NCBI GenBank assembly: GCA_947626615.1
Contig: CANQSW010000028.1
Span: 1 to 12,186, forward strand
Length of the DNA stretch: 12,186 nt
Source: an uncultured Peptococcaceae bacterium
GTDB lineage: Bacteria; Bacillota; Dehalobacteriia; UBA4068; UBA4997
Direction of reading: 5' to 3'
Shown: one piece after another, positions 6,340-12,186 of the stretch
How positions within the stretch are numbered: position 1 is the first letter of the stretch
Layout of the letters: the number at the start of each line of letters is the position of its first letter
Notes under the pieces: generated by a model
What the model was told of the DNA's origin: nothing
The model's input: only the letters and a program-made list of their open reading frames with translations
Databases searched by the model: none
Program-made: the position numbers and the translations under genes

Positions 6340-7290
6340 ATGGCAAGTCCCAACGCCAAAATTTACAGCGCGGCCGCGGCCAAACAGCTGGCTCTGCACG
6401 TCTCGGCCGTTAGCCTGGCGGTGAATATCGCGCTTTCGCTCGGCAAGCTGGCCGCCGGTATCGCGGCTGCCTCCGGGGCGATGATCTCCGACGCGGTACA
6501 TTCGGCCTCGGACGTGTTCAGCACGCTTTTGGTCATGTTCGGCGTCAGCGTGGCCGCCAAAAAGGCGGACGAAGATCACCCCTACGGCCACGAGCGGCTG
6601 GAGTGCGTCTCGGCGCTGCTGTTGGCGCTGCTGCTGTTTGCCACCGGACTTGGCGTCGGCGTGACCGGCTGCCGCAATATCAGGCTGGCGCTGGCGGGCG
6701 AGCTGGCCGCGCCGGGCGCTTTGGCGCTGGCGGCGGCGGCCGTTTCTATCGTCGTGAAGGAATTGATGTTCCATTATACGAAGCGGGCGGCGGCGCGCAC
6801 CAATTCCGGCGCTCTGCTGGCCGACGCCTGGCACCACCGCTCCGACGCGCTTTCTTCTATCGGCAGCTTTGTCGGCGTGCTGGGGGCGCGGCTGGGCTGG
6901 CCGGTGATGGATCCTATCGCCGCGCTGATCATCTGCTTCTTTATCCTGAAGGTGGCGTACGATATCGCTATCGACGCGCTGGATAAAATGCTGGATCACG
7001 CCTGCGCGCCGGAGACTGTGGAGCGTATCCGCGAGATCGCGTATGCCACCGCGGGCGTGCAGACGCTGGACGACCTGAAAACGCGGCGCTTTGGCAGCAA
7101 ATGCTACGTGGATATCGAGGTCGGCGTCGACCCGACGCTTTCCGTGGTGGCGGCGCACGATATCGCCGAGGCGCTGCATCACCGCATCGAGCAGGGCCTG
7201 CCGGAGGTGAAGCATTGCATGGTGCATATCAACCCGAACCTGCCGGAGACCGCAGAAAAGACGGAGGCGCAGACGCCGCCGCTTACTTAG
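6340..7290 (+). CDS. cation diffusion facilitator (CDF) family metal efflux transporter
   Basis: A proton-coupled exporter of divalent metals (Zn, Mn, Fe, Cd or similar). Seen in its 316 residues: about six membrane segments, the helix-2 metal motif HSASD (H54-D58) within SDAVHSASDV, the loop signature DEDHPYGHERLE (77-88), the helix-5 motif HHRSD (H165-D169), and a cytoplasmic C-terminal domain (about 215-300) with DIEVGVDPTLSV and HCMVHINP. The HxxxD pair on helices 2 and 5 is the usual transport site; the substrate metal is not decidable. The ATG at 6340 follows AAAGGGAG and starts the conserved N-terminus. The dehydrogenase gene follows 10 bases later, probably on the same transcript. Confidence 0.92.
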   Translation: MASPNAKIYSAAAAKQLALHVSAVSLAVNIALSLGKLAAGIAAASGAMISDAVHSASDVFSTLLVMFGVSVAAKKADEDHPYGHERLECVSALLLALLLFATGLGVGVTGCRNIRLALAGELAAPGALALAAAAVSIVVKELMFHYTKRAAARTNSGALLADAWHHRSDALSSIGSFVGVLGARLGWPVMDPIAALIICFFILKVAYDIAIDALDKMLDHACAPETVERIREIAYATAGVQTLDDLKTRRFGSKCYVDIEVGVDPTLSVVAAHDIAEALHHRIEQGLPEVKHCMVHINPNLPETAEKTEAQTPPLT

Positions 7291-7300
7291 AGGTGTTAAA

Positions 7301-8212
7301 ATGAAAACTCTGATCACACGAAATCTGAAACTGACGCCGCAGGAGCAGGCGTATCTGACCAGCCTGGGGCTGGAGATCACCTTCCACCCGGACGAAGCCG
7401 CGCCTGTGGCCGAGCCGGAGCAGTACGAGGCGGTGATCGCCTACGACCTGTTCCGCGCCAACCCGGTCGAGGGCTTCACCAGCCTGAAATATTTGCAGCT
7501 GACCTCCGCCGGCATGGATCACCTGCCGCTGGCGGAGCTGAACCGGCGCGGCGTGACTGTGCGGAACGCCCGCGGCGTTTACAGCGTGCCGATGGCGGAG
7601 TTCGCCATTGGCGGCGTGCTGCAGATATATAAAAAAGCCCGCCAGTTCGCGGCGGGGCAGGCGGCGCACAAATGGCAGCGCCTGCGCGGCATCATGGAGA
7701 TAGCCGGCAAGACCGTCTGCGTGGTCGGCGTGGGCAGCATCGGCAACGAAATGGCCAAACGCTTCGCCGCCTTCGGCGCTGAGGTCATCGGCGTGGACGT
7801 GGCGCGCGTTCAATCGCCGTATTTTGCCGAGATCTGGCTGGCGGACAGGCTGGACGAGGCGCTGGGGCGGGCGGATATCGTGGTGCTGACGCTGCCGCTG
7901 ATGCCGAGCACCCGCCATATGTTCAACGCGGCGCGGCTGGCGGCTATCAAGCCTGGCGCGGTGTTCGTCAACGTATCGCGCGGCGCGGTGGTGGACGAGG
8001 CGGCGCTGATCGAGGCGCTGCAGAGCGGGCGGCTGCTGGGCGCGGTGCTGGACGTTTTTGAGCGCGAGCCGCTGCCGGAGGACGACCCGCTGTGGGATCT
8101 GCCTAACGTCATCGTGACGCCGCACAACTCCTTCCTCTCGGAGAGCAACAGCAGCGCCATGTTCCGCGTGGTCTCGGAGAATCTGCGGGCCTATCTGGCG
8201 GCCCGCCGCTAA
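7301..8212 (+). CDS. D-isomer-specific 2-hydroxyacid dehydrogenase family protein
   Basis: An NAD(P)-dependent 2-hydroxyacid/2-oxoacid oxidoreductase of the SerA/GhrB type; the substrate is unknown. Seen in its 303 residues: a substrate-binding half with YLQLTSAGMDHL (64-75), the Rossmann motif VVGVGSIGNEMAKRFAAFG (141-159), and the catalytic trio R227 (NVSRGAVVDE), E256 (DVFEREPLP) and H275 (TPHNS). It is slightly shorter than the usual 310-330 because the N-terminal domain is compact. A GAGGTG site precedes the ATG, overlapping the stop of the CDF gene by a few bases. It ends 8 bases before a hairpin terminator. It is not full-length SerA: the C-terminal ACT domain is absent. Confidence 0.92.
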   Translation: MKTLITRNLKLTPQEQAYLTSLGLEITFHPDEAAPVAEPEQYEAVIAYDLFRANPVEGFTSLKYLQLTSAGMDHLPLAELNRRGVTVRNARGVYSVPMAEFAIGGVLQIYKKARQFAAGQAAHKWQRLRGIMEIAGKTVCVVGVGSIGNEMAKRFAAFGAEVIGVDVARVQSPYFAEIWLADRLDEALGRADIVVLTLPLMPSTRHMFNAARLAAIKPGAVFVNVSRGAVVDEAALIEALQSGRLLGAVLDVFEREPLPEDDPLWDLPNVIVTPHNSFLSESNSSAMFRVVSENLRAYLAARR

Positions 8213-8220
8213 AATAGGCG

Positions 8221-8273
8221 AAAAAGCCGCGAGGCCGCCCTTTTGGGTAGCTTCGCGGCTTTTGCTATGCGGT
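8221..8273. terminator. bidirectional hairpin terminator, copy 1 of a direct repeat
   Basis: AAAAGCCGCGA (8222-8232) pairs with TCGCGGCTTTT (8253-8263), with an inner CCC-TTTT-GGG stem; T runs exist on both strands. The 53-base unit, including the trailing GCTATGCGGT, recurs at 9330-9379 with one 3-base indel and one substitution. It terminates the dehydrogenase transcript. Confidence 0.85.
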
Positions 8274-8294
8274 CATCACAGATAATTTGTGCAG

Positions 8295-8371
8295 CGACGT
8301 GTGAACGTCGTCTATTTTTGACCAAAATAGTAACTAGAGCAAATAAAAATTAACCATTTTTCGTAACTAGA
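8295..8371 (+). promoter_or_regulatory. repeat-rich upstream region of the DUF2089 gene
   Basis: Contents in order: CGACGT-GTGA-ACGTCG (8295-8310), a perfect 6-bp inverted repeat followed by TCTATTTTTG; CTATTTT-TGACC-AAAATAG (8312-8330), a 7-bp inverted repeat; TAGT-A-ACTA (8328-8336); and two direct copies of GTAACTAGA at 8330-8338 and 8363-8371, 33 bases apart (about three helical turns). These are candidate operators or small transcript structures. The rest of the 230-base gap is plain AT-rich sequence. Confidence 0.4.
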
Positions 8372-8394
8372 TATAAAAAATTTTGAAATTAGTA

Positions 8395-8423
8395 TTGACA
8401 ACGGAACTACTACGTGGTATTAT
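8395..8423 (+). promoter_or_regulatory. near-consensus sigma-A promoter of the DUF2089 gene
   Basis: TTGACA (8395-8400), exactly 17 bases, then TATTAT (8418-8423) preceded by TGG (extended -10). The spacer holds an imperfect ACGT-centred palindrome TACTACGTGGTA (8408-8419). Expected transcription start is near 8430, right at the AAAGGAG ribosome site (8431-8437), so the 5' leader would be only about 16 bases. Confidence 0.8.
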
Positions 8424-8445
8424 TACGGCGAAAGGAGTTGATGAC

Positions 8446-9210
8446 ATGGCGAAGCTGCTAACGGAATGTCCTGCCTGCGGCAAAAAGCTGCATATCGAGG
8501 TTTTGCGTTGCGCGGGCTGCGGTATGGAGATGCGAAACGATTTTGAGTTGAGCCCGTTCGACCTGTTGACGCCGAAACAAGAGGAAATTCTTATGGTATT
8601 CCTAAAGCATCGGGGCAATATGAAAGCATTGCAAAACGAAATGAGCATTTCCTATCCCACCGCCCAAAAGAAGCTGGACGATTTGCTTGTTGCATTGGGG
8701 CTGCTCGAAAAGGAACAAAATATTCAAGAAAAAGCCGAAAATGAGGAGGATCCCGGTATGTTCAATTGGCATATTCAAAAGGATAGTGTAAAAGCGTCCG
8801 ATATCATCAAAAAAAAGCTCAAAGAAAATAACGGCAAGGTGGTCGTTCATACGATCAACGATTTGCCGTGTGATATCCGTGCGGCGGCGGACGGCAAGTC
8901 TTTTATCAGCGATAAACTTCCGATCAGCCCGCCTTGGCGCTACGAAGTGTTCGACGTTATTGTTGACCTGCTGCTGGCACAGGGCGGGCGAGCCAAAAAA
9001 GGCAACGGGCGAAACTATCGACTCGGCGACCCGAAATGCGACGAAACAACGGTCGTCGGAGCTATTGGCTATAATTATTCTCATCTGGAAACCGGTGATT
9101 CTGTTTATGACCCGGTGTTCGTGCTGGCGGCGGTGCTGGAATGGGCCGGTATCGCCAGCAATCGACGCGGCGAGCTGGTCTTGACTCGAGAATATTTGGA
9201 AAAATTATAA
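8446..9210 (+). CDS. DUF2089-type zinc-ribbon/HTH protein with an unidentified C-terminal domain
   Basis: Seen in its 254 residues: an N-terminal zinc ribbon with C8/C11 and C22/C25 (CPAC, CAGC), then a winged-helix-like segment (about 36-90) containing LTPKQEEILMVFLKHRGNMK and SISYPTAQKKLDDLLVALGL, the signature of the DUF2089 family of putative DNA-binding proteins. A charged linker (90-108) leads to a C-terminal domain of about 140 residues that I do not recognise; notable are PPWRYEVFDVIVDLLLAQGG (162-181), DETTVVGAIGYN (199-210) and DPVFVLAAVLEWAGIASNRRGEL (222-244). ATG 8446 is chosen over the upstream in-frame start at 8383 because AAAGGAG (8431-8437) and the promoter lie between them. 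A transcriptional-regulator role is inferred. Codon use is AT-richer than that of its neighbours, suggesting acquisition. Confidence 0.8.
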   Translation: MAKLLTECPACGKKLHIEVLRCAGCGMEMRNDFELSPFDLLTPKQEEILMVFLKHRGNMKALQNEMSISYPTAQKKLDDLLVALGLLEKEQNIQEKAENEEDPGMFNWHIQKDSVKASDIIKKKLKENNGKVVVHTINDLPCDIRAAADGKSFISDKLPISPPWRYEVFDVIVDLLLAQGGRAKKGNGRNYRLGDPKCDETTVVGAIGYNYSHLETGDSVYDPVFVLAAVLEWAGIASNRRGELVLTREYLEKL

Positions 9211-9234
9211 TTCGGTTTGCGGTGGTGGACTCAA

Positions 9235-9300
9235 ATGTTAGACTTTATTATCGGTTTTATTTACGGCCTGATCCGCAGCATATTCAAAAACGATTATTAA
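9235..9300 (+). CDS. possible 21-residue hydrophobic peptide
   Basis: ATG at 9235, 24 bases after the DUF2089 stop, opens a 21-codon frame ending in TAA at 9298-9300. The peptide begins MLDFIIGFIYGLIRSIF and ends in a short charged tail (KNDY), so it could form one membrane helix or amphipathic helix. A GGTGGTGG run lies about 8 bases upstream, an imperfect ribosome site. The strong terminator follows within 30 bases, so the peptide would be on the DUF2089 transcript. Small hydrophobic peptides of this size include type I toxins and regulatory membrane peptides, but I see no specific family match and a chance ORF is quite possible. Confidence 0.4.
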   Translation: MLDFIIGFIYGLIRSIFKNDY

Positions 9301-9329
9301 GCGCCGGCGTTCGGCGTTTGCCGCAACAA

Positions 9330-9379
9330 AAAAAGCCGCGAGGCCCTTTTGGGGAGCTTCGCGGCTTTTGCTATGCGGT
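9330..9379. terminator. bidirectional hairpin terminator, copy 2 of a direct repeat
   Basis: AAAAGCCGCGA (9331-9341) pairs with TCGCGGCTTTT (9359-9369); on the - strand the stem is followed by seven T. It serves the DUF2089 transcript from the left and the convergent threonine aldolase gene from the right, whose stop codon is 1 base beyond the unit. It is nearly identical to the unit at 8221-8273. Confidence 0.88.
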
Positions 9380-9380
9380 T

Positions 9381-10415
9381 TTATAAGTATTGGCGCAGCG
9401 CGGCTATATCCTCCGCCCGGGTGGACCAGCAGGTGGCCAGGCGTATCGCCGTGTGAGCGTCGTCGACCTTCTCCCAGAAGGAAACGTCGACGTGGCGCTG
9501 CAGCTCGGCCAGCTTGTCGTTGGGCATGACGATGAACTGCTGATTGGTGGGCGATTCCAGCAGAAAGCGGCAGCCGGCCTCGCGCAGCGTTTGTCGCAGC
9601 AGCTCCGCCATTGCGATAGCGTGCCGCCCGATCTCCTGGTATAAGCCGTCGGAAAACAGCGCGTCGAACTGCACGCCCAGCAGCCGCCCCTTGGCAAGCA
9701 TAGCGCCGCGCTGCTTGGTCAGCGTAACGAAGCCCGGCGGCGTCAGCTCCGGCCGCATCACCACGGCCTCGCCGCAAAGCGTGCCTGCCTTGGTGCCGCC
9801 GATATAGAAAACGTCGCAGAGCGCCGCGATATCCGGCAGCCCCAAGTCGGCGCTGCGGCTGGCCAGGCCGTAGATCAGGCGCGCGCCGTCCAGAAACAGC
9901 GGTATTTTGTAACGGCGGCAGACCTCGGAGAGCGCGGCCAGCTCCGCCTTGCTGTAAAGCGTGCCGTATTCGGTGGGGTGCGAGATATAGACCAGCCCCG
10001 GAAAGACCATATGTTCATGGTTGGCGTCGGCGTAGAAATCCGCCAGATAGCGGGCGAGCGCCGCCGCTTCTATTTTGCCCTCGTGCTGGGGCAGGGGCAG
10101 TACCTTGTGGCCGGTATATTCCACCGCCCCGGCCTCGTGTACGTTTATGTGGCCGCTGTCGGCCGCTACCACGCCCTGATAGGGCGCTAACAGCGTGCCG
10201 ATGATCACGGCGTTGGCCTGCGTGCCACCCATAAGGAAGAAAACGTCCAGAGCGTCGTTGCTGCAGGCGGCGCGGATCTTGGCCGCGGCCGCGGCGGAGT
10301 ATTTGTCCGCGCCATAGCCGGGCAGAGGCTCCAAATTGGTCTCCAGCAGCCGCTGCAATATCTGCGGGTGCGCGCCGGTGACGTAATCGCTGGCGAAAGA
10401 GATTTTTGCCGTCAT
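9381..10415 (-). CDS. low-specificity L-threonine aldolase-like PLP enzyme
   Basis: A fold-type I PLP enzyme of the threonine aldolase/beta-eliminating lyase family, which cleaves L-threonine or L-allo-threonine to glycine and acetaldehyde. Seen in its 344 residues: FASDYVTGAHPQIL near the start, MGGTQANAVIIGTLL (62-76) in the cofactor-binding region, GHINVHEAGAVE (88-99), LFLDGARLIYGL (173-184) with the PLP-pyridine Asp, and the PLP lysine in YIGGTKAGTLCGEA (K209). Length is normal. An AAGGCGGT-like site lies 6-13 bases before the ATG; no convincing -35/-10 pair was seen upstream. GC content matches the core genes, so this gene looks native although it stands between two AT-richer accessory pieces. 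Confidence 0.9.
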   Translation of the reverse strand: MTAKISFASDYVTGAHPQILQRLLETNLEPLPGYGADKYSAAAAAKIRAACSNDALDVFFLMGGTQANAVIIGTLLAPYQGVVAADSGHINVHEAGAVEYTGHKVLPLPQHEGKIEAAALARYLADFYADANHEHMVFPGLVYISHPTEYGTLYSKAELAALSEVCRRYKIPLFLDGARLIYGLASRSADLGLPDIAALCDVFYIGGTKAGTLCGEAVVMRPELTPPGFVTLTKQRGAMLAKGRLLGVQFDALFSDGLYQEIGRHAIAMAELLRQTLREAGCRFLLESPTNQQFIVMPNDKLAELQRHVDVSFWEKVDDAHTAIRLATCWSTRAEDIAALRQYL

Positions 10416-10529
10416 AATATTACCGCCTTAGTTGAACATATAAATTTGAGCTAAAACAAACCGAGGGCTTGCCGCGCCGCCAGACGGGGCCAAGATAGTT
10501 AGTTGGCGTTTTTACGGTTTTTGTTATAT

Positions 10530-10571
10530 AAAAAATTAAGAACTGTCCTCGCGGACAGTTCTTAATTTTTT
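10530..10571. terminator. perfect 19-bp stem hairpin at the 3' end of the recombinase gene
   Basis: AAAAAATTAAGAACTGTCC (10530-10548) and its exact complement (10553-10571) flank a TCGC loop. The A/T ends make it a terminator in both directions. The last codons of the recombinase and its stop (10562-10564) lie inside the right arm. Confidence 0.85.
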
Positions 10572-12052
10572 GGTGCAGTTAAGCAATCCAAATCTGAACC
10601 GGTTTTCTGTGTTGCCAAAGCTGCTTGTACTTCAGCAAAAGTAATGGTCGTAGTGCCATCCTTGTAGTTAAAGGTGATCACCATTTTGTCATCATAGAGG
10701 AAGATCGCATTGACAAACGTATCGATCAACATCTTGCGGTGAGATTTCTTTTGCGTGTCTAGCTTGCGGAAACGGTGTAACCAGAATGTCATAAACTCGG
10801 CACTGATCTTTGGTTTTGCCAATTTCTCGCCGGCGATGCGACCCTCTAATTCATCCTTTGCGCTCTCCAGTTCCTCCAGCCGTTTCTTAGTTGACTTGGT
10901 AAGGATACCCTGTTGAATAGCATTGAGTAAATTATTGATCGAAGTATCTGTTTCTCGTAGTTGTTGTTCATACATGGGCAAGTTTATATTTTCTCTGTCT
11001 TGTAAGTCCATCAGCATGGAGACGATCGCTTCAATAGTAGCATCGTCATTGAGCATTTTCATGGTGGCGTTGACGACCAGATCTTCGATCCACTCTTTTT
11101 TGACGGGTTTCTTATGGCATATCTTTCGCTTCTTTTTAACGGATACGCACTTGTAATAGTGGTGGACGACGCCTGTATGGCTGGTGCCGCTTTCCCCGCA
11201 AAGATAAGCCCCGCAGTAACCGCAGAACAGCTTCGTCGTTAGTAAGTAATCGTCCTCGGCCTTATGACGTGCCGGGGCTTTTTTCGTTTCGGCAATTCTA
11301 TCCTGCACTCGATCAAAAAGTTCTTTTGGAACAATGGCAGGTATGCCTCCCGGCACAACGATGTTTCGGTATTTGTATTCGCCCATATAGCGACGATTGT
11401 GCAGCAAATATTGTATGCTGTTATAGGTCCACTTTAAGTCTGAATGATTTTTTACATGTTGTTCGTTGAGCCAATCACGGACTTCCTTCATGGTAGCGCC
11501 TTCAGCGTAACGCTGAAAGGCTTCAAGTATAAAGGGCGCAGCAAGTGGATCGATCTGAAAATGTTGTTCGTTGTCGATTCTATACCCATACGTTATAGTG
11601 CCGCCGTTGAATTTGCATTTCAATGCGTTCTCCGTCATGCCGCGGATAACTTTTTCTGAAAGATCGGCAGAGTAGTATTCAGCATAACCTTCAAGCACAG
11701 ATTCTAATATGATGCCTTCAGCGCCTTCAGAGATGATCTCTGTGGCCGATACTACTTTGACGCCGTTTTTCTTCAGCACAGTTTTATACCGGGCGCTGTC
11801 ATAACGATTCCGGGCAAATCTGTCCAGCTTCCAGACGATGACCATATCGAACAGACGCTTGTTGCTATCTTTGATCATGTTTTGAAATTCGGGCCGGTTG
11901 TCCGTTTTGGCAGAGAAAGCTCGGTCAATGTAGTGGCGCAGGATAGTTATCCCGTTTTTCTCGGCAAAAGCCGTACATTCACGTATCTGGCCCTCGATAC
12001 TTTCCTCGCGTTGGTTGTCCGAGGAATAACGGGCATAGATCACGGCTTTCAT
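10562..12052 (-). CDS. large serine recombinase (site-specific integrase)
   Basis: Catalyses integration and excision through a Ser-DNA intermediate. Seen in its 496 residues: the resolvase catalytic domain (1-140) with AVIYARYSSDNQREESIEGQ (nucleophile S10), IDRAFSAKTDNRPEFQNMI (42-60) and WKLDRFARNRYD (74-85); the recombinase domain (about 150-255) with YGYRID and WTYNSIQYLLHNRRYMGEY (208-226); a zinc ribbon with C277/C280 and C302/C312; a long coiled coil (about 360-412); and a C-terminal beta segment. Length and domain order are complete, so it may be active. A GGAGG site (12060-12064 on the complementary strand) lies 7 bases before the start, and the ATG overlaps the upstream gene's stop. 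The AT-richer codon use marks it as acquired. Confidence 0.95.
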   Translation of the reverse strand: MKAVIYARYSSDNQREESIEGQIRECTAFAEKNGITILRHYIDRAFSAKTDNRPEFQNMIKDSNKRLFDMVIVWKLDRFARNRYDSARYKTVLKKNGVKVVSATEIISEGAEGIILESVLEGYAEYYSADLSEKVIRGMTENALKCKFNGGTITYGYRIDNEQHFQIDPLAAPFILEAFQRYAEGATMKEVRDWLNEQHVKNHSDLKWTYNSIQYLLHNRRYMGEYKYRNIVVPGGIPAIVPKELFDRVQDRIAETKKAPARHKAEDDYLLTTKLFCGYCGAYLCGESGTSHTGVVHHYYKCVSVKKKRKICHKKPVKKEWIEDLVVNATMKMLNDDATIEAIVSMLMDLQDRENINLPMYEQQLRETDTSINNLLNAIQQGILTKSTKKRLEELESAKDELEGRIAGEKLAKPKISAEFMTFWLHRFRKLDTQKKSHRKMLIDTFVNAIFLYDDKMVITFNYKDGTTTITFAEVQAALATQKTGSDLDCLTAPKN

Positions 12053-12186
12053 CGCGTTTCCTCCGTCATCATTTTCTTCAGAGTTTCTTTCAATCTTTCG
12101 TTCATCGCTGAGCCGGGCTCAAAACACATCTCGATGAATTTATCCATTTCGGGATAGCTTTTTTCGATCTTGGGTTTAGCTTCAAA
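12049..12186 (-). CDS. unidentified gene, 3' end only, overlapping the recombinase start
   Basis: Reading leftwards from the window end, a frame of 45 codons stays open and stops at TGA (12049-12051), which overlaps the recombinase ATG as ATGA. Visible features: a charged, helical-looking sequence containing YPEMDKFIEMCFEPGS and RLKETLKKMMTEE. The 4-base overlap indicates translational coupling with the recombinase, so it belongs to the same element. I recognise no family; small helper genes before serine recombinases are common, but no function can be stated. Confidence 0.6.
   Translation of the reverse strand, partial: FEAKPKIEKSYPEMDKFIEMCFEPGSAMNERLKETLKKMMTEETR

Larger units (their letters stand above)
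8264..9329 (+). other. putative AT-richer inserted cassette between two terminator copies
   Basis: Sequence between the repeated terminators. It holds a regulatory region, a DUF2089-type gene and a small ORF, all on the + strand, with its own promoter. Base composition is clearly lower in GC than the flanking dehydrogenase and aldolase genes. Removing it would leave one terminator between two convergent genes. No transposase or recombinase lies inside. The exact edges are inferred from the repeats only. Confidence 0.45.
10530..12186 (-). mobile_element. left edge of a serine-recombinase integrative element (continues past window)
   Basis: Composition drops sharply from the GC-rich aldolase gene to AT-richer sequence, and the first gene is a large serine recombinase, which normally sits at one end of an integrated element. 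The left boundary is probably between about 10420 and 10530. I could not define an attachment core because the other end is outside the window. Confidence 0.5.

Noticed and set aside
5935..7380. 481-codon open frame on the - strand
   Set aside because: Lies opposite three well-supported genes (ppx/gppA, CDF, dehydrogenase), with biased low-complexity composition and no ribosome site; a GC-rich artefact.
8383..8445. Upstream in-frame start for the DUF2089 gene
   Set aside because: It precedes the promoter -35 box and has no ribosome site; the ATG at 8446 has both.
9238..9777. 179-codon - strand frame overlapping the threonine aldolase gene
   Set aside because: Different frame of the aldolase on the same strand, running through the terminator; composition is Arg/Ala-rich and no motif is present.
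10530..10571. The perfect palindrome as a transposon terminal inverted repeat
   Set aside because: Both arms are adjacent with a 4-base loop, so it is a hairpin rather than the two ends of an element; no transposase accompanies it.
1..12186. tRNA, rRNA or CRISPR array
   Set aside because: No cloverleaf-like blocks, rRNA stretches or regularly spaced repeats were seen in the intergenic regions.

Overview
The window looks like chromosome from a GC-rich, endospore-lineage member of the Bacillota. The order rqcP(yabO)-yabP-yabQ-divIC-yabR-type S1 gene is the classic Firmicutes sporulation/division neighbourhood, and yabP and yabQ are sporulation genes. Gene starts carry strong Shine-Dalgarno sites and one gene begins with TTG. 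The high GC and a ppx/gppA gene after the S1 gene could fit Negativicutes or a GC-rich clostridial lineage, but I cannot place it further.

Layout. Bases 1-2770: the 3' end of pyrG (CTP synthase), a FemAB-family peptidoglycan aminoacyl transferase and an alanine racemase, tightly spaced on the + strand (nucleotide and cell-wall supply). Bases 2834-3272: the nucleoid protein HU with its own promoter and a weak terminator. Bases 3292-4532: rqcP, yabP and yabQ, with a good candidate sigma-E-type sporulation promoter just before yabP. Bases 4551-5399: divIC and the S1 gene, with a vegetative-type promoter and a strong terminator. Bases 5419-8212: a Ppx/GppA phosphatase, a cation diffusion facilitator and a D-2-hydroxyacid dehydrogenase. 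Bases 9381-10415 (- strand): an L-threonine aldolase-like enzyme convergent with the dehydrogenase.

Two accessory pieces interrupt this background. The first (about 8264-9329) is AT-richer. It carries a DUF2089-type zinc-ribbon/HTH protein, a possible 21-residue membrane peptide and a complex upstream region, and it lies between two nearly identical copies of a hairpin terminator, as if a self-contained cassette had been slipped into one convergent terminator. The second (about 10530 to the window end) is the edge of an integrative element: a 496-residue large serine recombinase on the - strand, ending inside a perfect 19-bp stem hairpin and overlapping by 4 bases an unidentified partial gene upstream.

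The most unexpected points in the core genes are a CTP synthase whose glutaminase domain has Gly at the catalytic Cys position and lacks other glutamine-site motifs, and an alanine racemase missing about 20 residues around a conserved active-site tyrosine. I found no tRNA, rRNA, CRISPR array or complete insertion sequence. No gene-free stretch exceeds 300 bases; the longest, about 230 bases before the DUF2089 gene, is described as a regulatory region.
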